From Acidobacteriota bacterium (GTDB lineage: Bacteria; Acidobacteriota; Aminicenantia; UBA2199), in the NCBI GenBank assembly GCA_022711715.1, contig JAKLEC010000001.1:1-33499 (forward strand): a stretch of DNA of 33,499 nt, written 5' to 3'. Below, piece after piece: positions 13,922-21,214 of this stretch. The first letter of the stretch is position 1; each line of letters starts with the position of its first letter. The position numbers were made by a program, and so were the translations under genes. The notes beneath the pieces are model-generated. The model did not search any database and was not told the origin of the DNA. It saw nothing but the letters and a program-made list of their open reading frames with translations.

Positions 13922-15211
13922 TTAGTTTGTTGTTTTCTGTTTTTTCTTGAGAAGTTTGCGGATGCTGTCCAGCTGGTAGACGATGCCCACTGGCGTCAGG
14001 ACGACGAGGGTCCAGAGCAGCCCCTGGGCGCGGCCGACCACGCACCAGGCCATGGAATAGAGCGAGATGAACTCCTTGCGGTAGATGAACCCCAGGCGCG
14101 TGCCCAGCCGCTCGAGCCAGGTCAGCGGCCGACCGGCCTTGTCCCGGTGCTGGACTTCGTGCGCGATCTCGGCGATGTTGCCGCGGTGGCGGCTGAGGCG
14201 GACCCGCAGCAGCAACAGCAGGTAGAACACGGCCACGGACAGCACCATCGCCCCGCCCAGGACCAGGTACCCGACATCCCGCGAGTGGGCATAGAGGCCC
14301 ACGGGCAGGCACAGGAAAAAGGCGACGATGACGATGGCGTCGCACACGTTGTCCAGGCGGGCGCCCAGGGCGGAATGGCGGAAGGTCAGCCGGGCGATCT
14401 CGCCGTCGCAGCCGTCGGTGATGGAGACGAACTGGAACAGCAGGCCGGCGGCCACGGTGGCCGCGAACCCGCCGTGGGCGAGGAGCGCCGCGCCGGCCAG
14501 GCCCAGGAGCAGGTTGGCAATGGTGACCGGGTTCGGCCGCACCCCCAGGCGGATGAGCAGCCGGCTGATGGGCCAGGAAAGGCGGCGGTTCAGGTGGCGC
14601 GAGAAGAAACCGTCGCTGGGCTTTCCCAGCGAGCGGCGCAGCAGGCGGCGCGCCTGCCGCTCGCCGGCGCGGCCCTCGGCCATGACCCAGCCTCCTCCGT
14701 TCGCGGCCAGCGGCGGAGCCCCGTCCAGGCGGCTTCCCGCTCTCCCCGGAAGCACCTCGCCGGCGATCTCCGGCATCAGGCTCCGGAAAGATGCCGCCGG
14801 GCACAGCGCCAGGCCCTTGAACGCCTGCCTTCCGCAGGATGAGCCGGCAACCAGGATCCGGTCGTTTTCCACCTCGAGGCGCCGAATCTCCTGCGCCGTG
14901 CCGGGAGCGAACACCGCCATCCCCGCCGCCAGCAGGAACGGGCGCCCCGGCAAGGGCAGCTCCGCCGCGGCAGGCGAGGAGAAGCGCACCCGGGCGCCGG
15001 TGCGGCCCCACTCCCCCGCCTTCGCCCGCAGGGCATCCAGGCCTTCGCCGGAGCCGCGGGCCACCACCAAAACGTCGCGGATGCCCTCGTGGCCCAGGGT
15101 CTGCACCATGCGCTCCAGGAGGCCGAGCCCGAGCAAGACCCGGCGCGGGTCGCCGGCGGCCGGGCGGCCGGCGGGCACGGGACCGGCCAGGATGACCGCC
15201 TGCTCAACCAC
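13922..15211 (-). CDS. CDP-alcohol phosphotransferase with degenerate N-terminal nucleotidyltransferase domain
   Basis: A 429-residue protein from GTG 15211 (GGGAG six bases upstream, eight-base overlap with the previous gene); ATG 15253 is possible but has no ribosome-binding site. Residues about 1-200 look like a nucleotidyltransferase domain (EQAVILAG start) that has lost the G-x-G-x-R loop. Residues about 205-425 form a membrane CDP-alcohol phosphatidyltransferase domain with the full D-x2-D-G-x2-A-R-x8-G-x3-D-x3-D motif: DGCDGEIAR then G, D and D in GARLDNVCD at about 265-293. The architecture is that of bifunctional IPCT-DIPPS enzymes, which join CDP-inositol to inositol phosphate, giving di-myo-inositol phosphate phosphate. 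Last gene of the inositol operon. The product could instead be an inositol phospholipid. Confidence 0.8.
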   Translation of the reverse strand: MVEQAVILAGPVPAGRPAAGDPRRVLLGLGLLERMVQTLGHEGIRDVLVVARGSGEGLDALRAKAGEWGRTGARVRFSSPAAAELPLPGRPFLLAAGMAVFAPGTAQEIRRLEVENDRILVAGSSCGRQAFKGLALCPAASFRSLMPEIAGEVLPGRAGSRLDGAPPLAANGGGWVMAEGRAGERQARRLLRRSLGKPSDGFFSRHLNRRLSWPISRLLIRLGVRPNPVTIANLLLGLAGAALLAHGGFAATVAAGLLFQFVSITDGCDGEIARLTFRHSALGARLDNVCDAIVIVAFFLCLPVGLYAHSRDVGYLVLGGAMVLSVAVFYLLLLLRVRLSRHRGNIAEIAHEVQHRDKAGRPLTWLERLGTRLGFIYRKEFISLYSMAWCVVGRAQGLLWTLVVLTPVGIVYQLDSIRKLLKKKQKTTN

Positions 15212-16220
15212 GGGAGTCTCCCGCAGCCGGCGGGGCGCTGCGGCGGCTGGCATGGAAGTACAGCGGCATACCCGCCGCGGCGAAGGCCAGCTTGCGGACG
15301 CGCTTGATGACTCCCATGCTGAGCCCGATCAGCGGCGGGTAGCCCATGCTGTGCAGGATGAACAGGTGCGAACCCTCGGCGATCCCCCATTGTCCGGGCA
15401 TGAGGAAGAAAACGGTGTTGATGCCGGCGACCATGGCGGTGATGAACAGGGCGTGGCCGAGGCCGACCGGCCAGCCGAGTACGCGCATGATCAGGTAGGT
15501 CTCGAGCACGCCGGTCAGGCGGGCCAAGAAATGCCAGCTCCACGCCGCCAGCGTGCGCTTGCGCGGGACGCGGTACAGGCGAACCAGCTGCAGGCCCAGG
15601 CGGCGGATCTGCCTTTCCCGTTCGACGATCGCTCGTCGCAGCGGCGGCGCGATCCGCGCCAGCGCGGCCAGCACCGGGTGCATGCCCTTCATCTGGAAGG
15701 CGGCGAAGATGAGGACGCCGGCCAGCGAGACGGCCAGGCACAGGATGGCGGGCAGGGCCAGCGGCCTGGGGAAGTAGCCGCCGGCCCAGGCCGCGAGGAA
15801 GCCCAGGGCCATGAAGGGGATGCCGGCGCCGTACTCGACGGTCTTGTCGACCAGGATGCCGGCCAGCGCCTGCTTGCGGGTCAGGAAGCTTTGACTGAGA
15901 TGCAACCGCGCCGCCTCGCCTCCCAGGTTCGCCGACGGCAGCAGGGTGTTCAGCGCGTCGCTGATGAACTTGAGGTTGAACAGGCGCGCCAGCGGCACGC
16001 CGCGGAGATGCTCGCGCTGGATGGTGCGCCAGGCCAGCGCCTGGAACAGGAACCAGGCGGCATTCAGCAGGCAGATGACGGCGAACCACCAGCCGAAGCG
16101 CGAGACCTGCGCCAGGATGGTGCCCACGCCCATGTCGGCGACCAGGTAGGCGAACAGGGCCAGGCCGAAGAGCACGAAGACGATTCGCAGCGCGCGCCGG
16201 TCGCGCTTGCGCCCGGCCAT
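15204..16220 (-). CDS. Flippase-like membrane protein (LPG synthase transmembrane-domain family)
   Basis: A 338-residue protein with about seven or eight membrane helices, including RIVFVLFGLALFAYLVADMG at about 12-31 and WWFAVICLLNAAWFLFQALA at about 44-63. The conserved family blocks are FISDALNTLLPSANLGGEAA at about 84-103 (family pattern 'N..LP...GE..R') and FLMPGQWGIAEGSHLFIL at about 273-290 (family pattern 'P.gg.G..E'). This is the transmembrane half of lysylphosphatidylglycerol synthase (MprF N-terminus), found alone in many polar-lipid and glycan clusters and believed to flip lipids. It lies two bases after the nucleotidyltransferase gene and overlaps the CDP-alcohol phosphotransferase gene, so it is part of the inositol operon. 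Its presence favours a membrane-lipid product over a soluble solute. Confidence 0.85.
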   Translation of the reverse strand: MAGRKRDRRALRIVFVLFGLALFAYLVADMGVGTILAQVSRFGWWFAVICLLNAAWFLFQALAWRTIQREHLRGVPLARLFNLKFISDALNTLLPSANLGGEAARLHLSQSFLTRKQALAGILVDKTVEYGAGIPFMALGFLAAWAGGYFPRPLALPAILCLAVSLAGVLIFAAFQMKGMHPVLAALARIAPPLRRAIVERERQIRRLGLQLVRLYRVPRKRTLAAWSWHFLARLTGVLETYLIMRVLGWPVGLGHALFITAMVAGINTVFFLMPGQWGIAEGSHLFILHSMGYPPLIGLSMGVIKRVRKLAFAAAGMPLYFHASRRSAPPAAGDSRG

Positions 16221-16222
16221 GG

Positions 16223-16945
16223 TCAGAGGGTGGCGCCCCGGGTCACGATGTCCTCGGCCAGGGCGAAGGCGCGCTCGTCGTCGACGTCGATCCAGAAGCG
16301 GGCGCCGCCGTCGAGGGCCAGCGCCTCGCCGCGCCGGGCCAGAACGCGCATGCCGCCGGACAGCGAGCCGTCGCCGCCGCGGCGGCTCTCCTCCAGGGCG
16401 GCGAACAGCCCGGACGTGCCGCGGAAGATCCCGGTGTCGAAGGCGTTGTACAGCGGCAGGTCCTTGCCGATGTCGGCGATGCGGCCGTCGCGCACGCGCA
16501 CCTTGGTCACGTCCTCCAGGTCGGCGGTCGGGTGGTTGGTCACACGGTAGTCGACGACCAGCGCCGCCTGGCCCTCGCGGACGGGCGCGGCCAGGGCGAC
16601 GGCCAGCAGGCCGCCGTCAAAGATGTGGTCGGACATGAGCATGACGAAGTCATGCCCCAGGGCCGGCCGGGCAGCCAGCAGCGAAAGTCCGTTCTCCAGC
16701 CGCCAGTCGGGGTTCTCCACCATCTTGGCATCCACGCCCAGGCGCGAGGCGGCTTCGCGCACGAAGCGCGCGAGCTCGGAAAAACGGTAGCCGCCGACGA
16801 CCACGAACTCGCGCAGCCCCTCGCCGGCGGCCAGGGCCATGACGCGCTCGATCAGCGGCGTGCCGGCCAGCGGCGCCAGCGGCTTGAGGGGGAAGCGCCC
16901 GGACAGGCGGCTGCCCCGGCCGGCGGCGATGATCAGGCAGCGCAA
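16223..16945 (-). CDS. Sugar-phosphate/inositol-phosphate nucleotidyltransferase (IPCT-like)
   Basis: A 240-residue nucleotidyltransferase. The nucleotide-binding signature LIIAAGRGSRLSGRFPLKPL at residues 4-23 has the G-x-G-x-R loop and the PKPL-type lysine. The metal-binding MLMSDHIFDGG at about 110-120 and FWIDVDDERAFALAE at about 215-229 (D-x-D) complete the fold. By position between inositol-phosphate synthase and a CDP-alcohol phosphotransferase, the likely reaction is CTP + L-myo-inositol-1-phosphate to CDP-inositol. ATG 16945 is three bases after the synthase stop. It appears intact, whereas the nucleotidyltransferase-like domain of the downstream phosphotransferase is not, so this gene probably carries the activity. 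The inositol specificity is inferred from context only. Confidence 0.78.
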   Translation of the reverse strand: MRCLIIAAGRGSRLSGRFPLKPLAPLAGTPLIERVMALAAGEGLREFVVVGGYRFSELARFVREAASRLGVDAKMVENPDWRLENGLSLLAARPALGHDFVMLMSDHIFDGGLLAVALAAPVREGQAALVVDYRVTNHPTADLEDVTKVRVRDGRIADIGKDLPLYNAFDTGIFRGTSGLFAALEESRRGGDGSLSGGMRVLARRGEALALDGGARFWIDVDDERAFALAEDIVTRGATL

Positions 16946-16948
16946 GGA

Positions 16949-18052
16949 CTACCCCCGGTCTTCCCCGCGGATGAACCTCTCCACCATCTCCCGGGCCTGG
17001 TCGTCGGGATACTGGCGCGGGGGGTGCTTCATGAAGTAGGCCGACGGCCCGTAGAGGATGCCCGACTGGCCGCGGTCGAGGGCCAGCCTGGCGCAGCGGA
17101 TGGCGTCGATGCCCACGCCGGCCGAGTTGGGCGAGTCCTCCACCGAGAGGCGCAGCTCGACGTTCATCGGCACGTCGCCGAAGCCGCGGCCCTCGATGCG
17201 CAGGAAGCAGAGCTTGTTGTCCTGCAGCCAGGGGATGTAGTCGCTGGGGCCGATGTGGATGTCGCGGCTCGCCAACGGCTGCCCCAGCACCGAGGTCACG
17301 GCGCTGGTCTTGGAGATGCGCTTGCTCTTCAGCCGGGTCTGGTCGAGCATGTTCAGGAAATCGGTGTTGCCGCCGGTGTTCAGCTGGTAGGTGCGCTCGA
17401 TGCGGATGCCGCGGTCGGCGAACAGCCTGGCCAGCACGCGATGGGTGATGGTGGCCCCCAGCTGCGACTTGATGTCGTCGCCGATGATCGGCAGGCGGCG
17501 GGCGGCGAAGCGCGCGGCCCACTCGGCCTGGCTGGCGATGAAGACCGGCATGTTGTTGACCAGCGCCACCCCGGCGTCGAGGGCGCACTGAGCGTAGAAC
17601 TTGACCGCCTTCTCCGAGCCCACCGGCAGGTAGTTCATCAGCACCTCGGCGCCGCTCTCGCGCAGCGCGCGCACCACGGCGGCGCGGTCGGGCTGGCGGG
17701 CGGCGGCCGGCTGAAAGACGCAGTTGGGGTCATAGTCCTTCATGTGCGCGGCGACGCCGTCGAGGATGCGGCCCATGCGCACCTTGACGCCGGTCCGGGG
17801 CACCTTGGGCTGGAAGATTTTGGTGCAGTTGGGCTTGGCGAAGATGGCCTCGCTGACGTCGCGGCCGACCTTGCGGCGGTCGATGTCGAAGGCGGCGACC
17901 ACCTGGATATCGCCGGGAACGTAGCCGCCCAGGTTCCAGTGCATCAGGCCGCTGGCATCGCCGGCCCTGCGCCTGCCGTAATAGGCGATGCCCTGGACCA
18001 GGGCGGAAGCGCAGTTGCCGACCCCCACGATCGCGATCTTGATCTTGGTCAT
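16949..18052 (-). CDS. ino1: L-myo-inositol-1-phosphate synthase
   Basis: A 367-residue protein that matches bacterial/archaeal inositol-phosphate synthases. NAD binding: KIAIVGVGNCASALVQGIAY at residues 4-23. The catalytic core shows NYLPVGSEKA at about 139-148, IIGDDIKSQLGATITHRVLA at about 189-208 and QLNTGGNTDFLNM followed by KSKRISKT, the signature lysine-rich segment. The enzyme converts glucose-6-phosphate to L-myo-inositol-1-phosphate by an NAD-dependent oxidation-aldol-reduction cycle in the cytoplasm. It is the first gene of the leftward inositol operon; GAGG stands four bases before ATG 18052. The C-terminus YPDDQAREMVERFIRG is typical. Strong assignment. Confidence 0.93.
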   Translation of the reverse strand: MTKIKIAIVGVGNCASALVQGIAYYGRRRAGDASGLMHWNLGGYVPGDIQVVAAFDIDRRKVGRDVSEAIFAKPNCTKIFQPKVPRTGVKVRMGRILDGVAAHMKDYDPNCVFQPAAARQPDRAAVVRALRESGAEVLMNYLPVGSEKAVKFYAQCALDAGVALVNNMPVFIASQAEWAARFAARRLPIIGDDIKSQLGATITHRVLARLFADRGIRIERTYQLNTGGNTDFLNMLDQTRLKSKRISKTSAVTSVLGQPLASRDIHIGPSDYIPWLQDNKLCFLRIEGRGFGDVPMNVELRLSVEDSPNSAGVGIDAIRCARLALDRGQSGILYGPSAYFMKHPPRQYPDDQAREMVERFIRGEDRG

Positions 18053-18273
18053 GTTGCCTCGTTAGAATCCCATGGATCCGTGTCGTACGCCTATGGAAAC
18101 CGCAGGGCCGCCCCTGGCGCTACCACCGCCATCGATAATTCGGGTGATCCCGCCGTTGCTCGAATACTCATTTCGCATTCCTGTTTCGACCGATTCAAGG
18201 TAGCACTCCGCCCGGTTCAAGTCAAGGCGGATTGCTTTCCGCGGCGCGGCGCTGTATCATCCCGGCCACAGCC

Positions 18274-19041
18274 ATGAGCATGCCGCCCCTGCTTTTTACG
18301 CGTTTGGCCCGGAACGCGGGCCGCTTCAACTTCCGCCGCCGCGGGGAGTGCCGCGCCATCCTGCGCTGGCTCGACGCCCGGCCGGGCGAGGACATCCTGG
18401 ACATCGGCTGCGGCGACGGCGGCTACACGGCGCAGGCGGCGCGCCGCGGCGCCCGCGTGCTGGGCATCGACATCCACCCGCGCTGGCTGCCCTTTGCCCA
18501 GCGCTGCCGCAGCAGCGAGCGCTGCACCTTCGCCCGGATGGACGCCGAGGAGATGGACCTCGCCGACGCCCGCTTCGACAAGGTGATGAGCCTGTGCGTG
18601 ATCGAGCACTTCGCCCGCGATGAGGTAGTGCTGGCTCACGCGGCACGCGTGCTGCGGCCGGGCGGCCGCCTCGTCTTTTCGGCCGACAGCCTGAGCAACC
18701 CGGGGATCCGCGAGCGCGAGCGCGAACGCCACCGCCGGCGCTACGCCGTCAATACCTTCTACCGCAAGGAGACCGTCGGGCCCAAGCTGGCGCGCGCCGG
18801 GTTCGTGGTCGAGCGTATGCGCTACATCCTGCACCGTCCCGTCGACCTGCTTCTCGCCCGCATCTCCTGGCGTCTCGAGGAGCTGCCGGACTGGCTGTCC
18901 CCGCTGCGCGTGCTGGGCGTCATCGTCATCTGGGCCGCCTGGGCGGCAGCCCTGCCCTTCCCCGGCGACGAAAAAAAAGCAGCGGGCGGACTCACATTGC
19001 TCGTCCAGGCCCGCAAGAAGAGAAAAGAGGTAGAGGGATAG
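18274..19041 (+). CDS. Class I SAM-dependent methyltransferase with C-terminal hydrophobic segment
   Basis: A 255-residue protein from ATG 18274 (ATG 18280 also possible). SAM-binding motif I is DILDIGCGDGGYTAQAARRG at about 36-55; the acidic end of strand 2 is VLGIDIHP; post-motif residues RFDKVMSLCVIEHFARDEVV and VLRPGGRLVFSAD give motifs II and III. A hydrophobic stretch near the end (LGVIVIWAAWAAALPF) may bind the membrane. The acceptor is unknown; divergence from the inositol operon across about 220 bases suggests, without proof, methylation of a lipid or its head group. The last residues (KKRKEVEG) and stop codon are read from the start of the gaggtaaagtgg repeat element. Confidence 0.85.
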   Translation: MSMPPLLFTRLARNAGRFNFRRRGECRAILRWLDARPGEDILDIGCGDGGYTAQAARRGARVLGIDIHPRWLPFAQRCRSSERCTFARMDAEEMDLADARFDKVMSLCVIEHFARDEVVLAHAARVLRPGGRLVFSADSLSNPGIRERERERHRRRYAVNTFYRKETVGPKLARAGFVVERMRYILHRPVDLLLARISWRLEELPDWLSPLRVLGVIVIWAAWAAALPFPGDEKKAAGGLTLLVQARKKRKEVEG

Positions 19042-19155
19042 AGAGGTAAAGGGGTAAAGGGGTAAAGTAAGAAACGGCCCCGGGAGATTTCCTACATGGC
19101 CGCTACTCTACATCTTTCCCACTTCACTTCTTTACCACTTTATCTCTCTACCACT
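19027..19155. repeat. Palindromic intergenic element, gaggtaaagtgg family, copy 3 (inverted)
   Basis: Reads as the reverse complement of copies 1 and 2: arm gaggtagagggatagagagg and ggtaaaggggtaaagtaag (19027-19071), core 19062-19110 with cgggagatttcctacatggc, then arm tctttcccacttcacttctt and accactttatctctctacca. It overlaps the 3' end of the methyltransferase gene and provides its stop codon. Confidence 0.8.
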
Positions 19156-19177
19156 AAGCGTCTTGGTAGTGCCAGCC

Positions 19178-19276
19178 AGAACGATCAGCACCTGACTAGA
19201 AATCTTCAGCACCCAAGCGAATTGGCTTTTTCTTCAACGTCGAACGTCGGACTTCGAACGTCGAACCTTCAAGCCC
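19178..19276 (-). repeat. Structured repeat family R, copy 4 (reverse, lacking the hairpin part)
   Basis: The first 51 bases (agaacgatcagcacctgact through cgaattggctt) equal 13771-13821 except one base. Then, instead of the GC-rich hairpins, it passes directly to cgtcgaacgtcggacttcga and acgtcgaaccttcaag words. The two ends of the family are therefore present and the middle module is absent. Confidence 0.85.
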
Positions 19277-19290
19277 TGTAAGTTCCTATT

Positions 19291-19773
19291 TCAGATAAAT
19301 AAGCTGAACTTGGACTCTGAGGCGTCGGCGATGAAGGAGGCGACGCCGCCGATCTGGACGCCGTCGATCAGGTCCTCCTTCCTGATCTCCATGACGTTCA
19401 TGCTCATCTCGCAGGCGGTGAGCTTCACGCCGAGCTCCTGCGCCTGCTTGAGCAGCTGGGGCAGGGTGGTGACCTTGTGGGCCTTCATCATCTTCTTAAA
19501 CATCCAGCGGCCCATGCCGCCGAAATTGAACTTGGAGGGGCCGAGGCGGTCGATGCCGCCGCGGTTCATCACCCCCAGCATGCGGCCCATCAGCCCACTG
19601 CCCGTCCGGTTCCCCTTCTGGATGGCCTTCAGGCCCCAGAAAGTGAAGAACATGGAGACCTGCATGTCAAAGGCGGCGGCGCCGGTGGCGATGATGAAGG
19701 CGCCCATGACCTTGTCCATGTCGCCGCTCATGACGATGATGCTGGCTTTCTCAACGGGTTGCGCGTCGCTCAT
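19291..19773 (-). CDS. DsrE/DsrF-like sulfur-relay protein (DsrE2 type)
   Basis: A 160-residue protein with the DsrE fold: SIIVMSGDMDKVMGAFIIAT at about 11-30, AFDMQVSMFFTFWGLKAIQ at about 34-52, and the late LLKQAQELGVKLTACEMSMN with its only cysteine, Cys121, in the usual persulfide-carrying position. The sequence FTFWGL is a mark of the DsrE2 (DsrE/F/DrsH-like, 'peroxiredoxin family') group. Such proteins accept sulfur from TusA or rhodanese and pass it on; some are membrane-associated. AGGAGG precedes ATG 19773. It follows the Hdr/Qmo-like operon after a 77-base gap containing a strong hairpin, and TusA stands at the head of that operon, so the two sulfur carriers bracket the redox genes. 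Confidence 0.85.
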   Translation of the reverse strand: MSDAQPVEKASIIVMSGDMDKVMGAFIIATGAAAFDMQVSMFFTFWGLKAIQKGNRTGSGLMGRMLGVMNRGGIDRLGPSKFNFGGMGRWMFKKMMKAHKVTTLPQLLKQAQELGVKLTACEMSMNVMEIRKEDLIDGVQIGGVASFIADASESKFSLFI

Positions 19774-19810
19774 TGGTTTTCCTCCTCGGGATTCGTGTTG
19801 ACCATATCAG

Positions 19811-19840
19811 GCCGGCCAGTCCCACGAGGGAACGGCCGGC
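19811..19840 (-). terminator. Stem-loop between the QmoC-like gene and dsrE
   Basis: On the transcript the sequence gccggcc, then gt, tccc, loop tcgt, ggga, ct, ggccggc folds into a stem of seven GC-rich pairs, a wobble and mismatch, and four more pairs closed by a UCGU tetraloop. There is no U-tract, so it may be an attenuator or mRNA-stability element rather than a simple terminator. Confidence 0.5.
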
Positions 19841-19850
19841 GATCGTGCTA

Positions 19851-20933
19851 TCACTTCAGGCCGGCCAGGAACAATGCCACCGGCCGGTAGACGACATGGG
19901 CGAACTTGCTGAACGGGAAGGTGACCAGCAGGTCGAAGACCACGACCAGGTGGAAAGCGGAGGTGGCGTAGGCCGCCGCGGGCAGGCCCAGGAAGCGGAA
20001 GGCCACGACGACGAAGCCGCTGAGCACCGACAGCGCCAGCAGCAGCAGGAAGGCCCAGTCGCTGGGGTGGGAGTACTTGCCCACCGCCGTCCTCTTCGCC
20101 AGGCGCAGGTACAGATAGTACCCCAGCCCCAGGGCGCAGGCGACGCCGGAGACGGAGCCGACCGCCAGCGACACCCAGCGCGGCCAGGGCAGCCAGCCGA
20201 AGTCGACGGCGCCGATGATCATCGTGGCCAGCAGCATGCCCATGAAGCCCCAGGAAACCCCCATGTGCGCCAGGCGCCGCAGGCGGTCGTCGGCGCACTC
20301 GCCGAAGCGGCTCTGCAGCACCGCCTCCTTGAGCGCCTGGAACGCCGACGGGCCGGCGTTCTTGGCGCGCAAGGCGGCGACGACGTTTGTTGTGCCGCGC
20401 AGGTTGCGATAGAGGATCCACACCTGGGCAACGGCCACGCCGGCGATGAAGGCGATCAGCACGATCCCCGCCCAGTGGATGGGCCCCAGGGGGATGAACG
20501 ACTGGAAGTCGAAGCGGGCCATGTCGGGATGGGGATTCCGCGCCAGCAGCACCAGAACCAGGGCCATGGCGCTGAGCGCCAGCCAGGTGACCAGCGAGCC
20601 CAGCGACGAGTAGACGGCGTCGGCGACGCGGCCGAGCGAGTAGCGGCGGGTGGCGAAGCGGCGCAGGGCCATCATCAGCGCCGCCGGCTCGGCCTGGCGC
20701 GGGCAGGAGTCGCTGCACTCGCCACAGTAGTAGCAGAGCCAGGGCTCGGGGGCGGCGAGCAGGCGTTTCTCCAGCCCGAGCAGCGCGTAGCGGATCATGC
20801 GCCGCGGGAACGAGGCGGCATCCTTGGACAGCGGGCAGATGGCGGAGCAGGTGCCGCAGCTGTAGCAGGCCTGCAGGTCGAAAGCGCCGAGCTTCTTGAT
20901 CTCGGTCAGGACGCCGGGGTTCACCGTTTCCAT
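19851..20933 (-). CDS. QmoC-like fusion of HdrC iron-sulfur and HdrE membrane cytochrome b domains
   Basis: A 360-residue protein from ATG 20933 (GAGG five bases upstream, two bases after the previous stop). Two [4Fe-4S] motifs occupy the HdrC part: CYSCGTCSAIC at residues 23-33 and CYYCGECSDSC at about 65-75. The rest is a membrane domain with about six helices and several histidines in helices (RRLAHMGVSWGF, SAFHLVVVFD, KFAHVVYRP) suitable for heme b. This HdrC-HdrE arrangement is that of QmoC, the quinone-facing subunit of the Qmo complex, and of HdrE-type subunits. It would move electrons between a membrane quinone and the soluble HdrA-like subunits encoded upstream. Neither HdrB nor AprAB is encoded in the window. 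Confidence 0.85.
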   Translation of the reverse strand: METVNPGVLTEIKKLGAFDLQACYSCGTCSAICPLSKDAASFPRRMIRYALLGLEKRLLAAPEPWLCYYCGECSDSCPRQAEPAALMMALRRFATRRYSLGRVADAVYSSLGSLVTWLALSAMALVLVLLARNPHPDMARFDFQSFIPLGPIHWAGIVLIAFIAGVAVAQVWILYRNLRGTTNVVAALRAKNAGPSAFQALKEAVLQSRFGECADDRLRRLAHMGVSWGFMGMLLATMIIGAVDFGWLPWPRWVSLAVGSVSGVACALGLGYYLYLRLAKRTAVGKYSHPSDWAFLLLLALSVLSGFVVVAFRFLGLPAAAYATSAFHLVVVFDLLVTFPFSKFAHVVYRPVALFLAGLK

Positions 20934-20935
20934 GC

Positions 20936-21214
20936 TCACCTCGCCTCGGCCAGGGCGTAGCGGTAGAAGCCGTCTTCGTCGGGCTTCTCCGACGCTTTGA
21001 CCCTGCCGTAGCGCACGTAGCCCATCAGCCACCAATTGGCCTCGGCCTCGCCGATGCCCAGCTCGCGCGCCGTTTCGGGGACGGTGAGCGGGCCGCGCTC
21101 GGCCAGCAGCTGCAGGACGCGGGCGCGGGCGGTGAACTCCTGGCGGGCGGTCTCGCGCCGGCGCCCGTGGATCGCCACGCTCTCGGGAAAGCGCTCGCGG
21201 CTGTTATCGCTCAT
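20936..21214 (-). CDS. Small winged-helix-like protein within the Hdr/Qmo operon
   Basis: A 92-residue protein of unknown family. Residues about 28-80 (TARARVLQLLAERGPLTVPE, then TARELGIGEAEANWWLMGYV) resemble a winged-helix DNA-binding fold: a helix, a 'GPLTVPETARELG' helix-turn-helix and a wing with YGRVKASEK. It overlaps the upstream HdrA gene by 11 bases and lies two bases ahead of the QmoC-like gene, so it is certainly co-translated. It might be a regulator, but its position between two structural subunits makes a small accessory or assembly role equally likely. Confidence 0.6.
   Translation of the reverse strand: MSDNSRERFPESVAIHGRRRETARQEFTARARVLQLLAERGPLTVPETARELGIGEAEANWWLMGYVRYGRVKASEKPDEDGFYRYALAEAR

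Noticed and set aside
14328..18277. Long rightward open frames opposite the inositol operon (for example 14328-16550 and 16532-18277)
   Set aside because: They mirror the codons of well-recognised leftward genes, are rich in Arg, Gln, Ala and His, and show no domain. They are shadows due to high GC.
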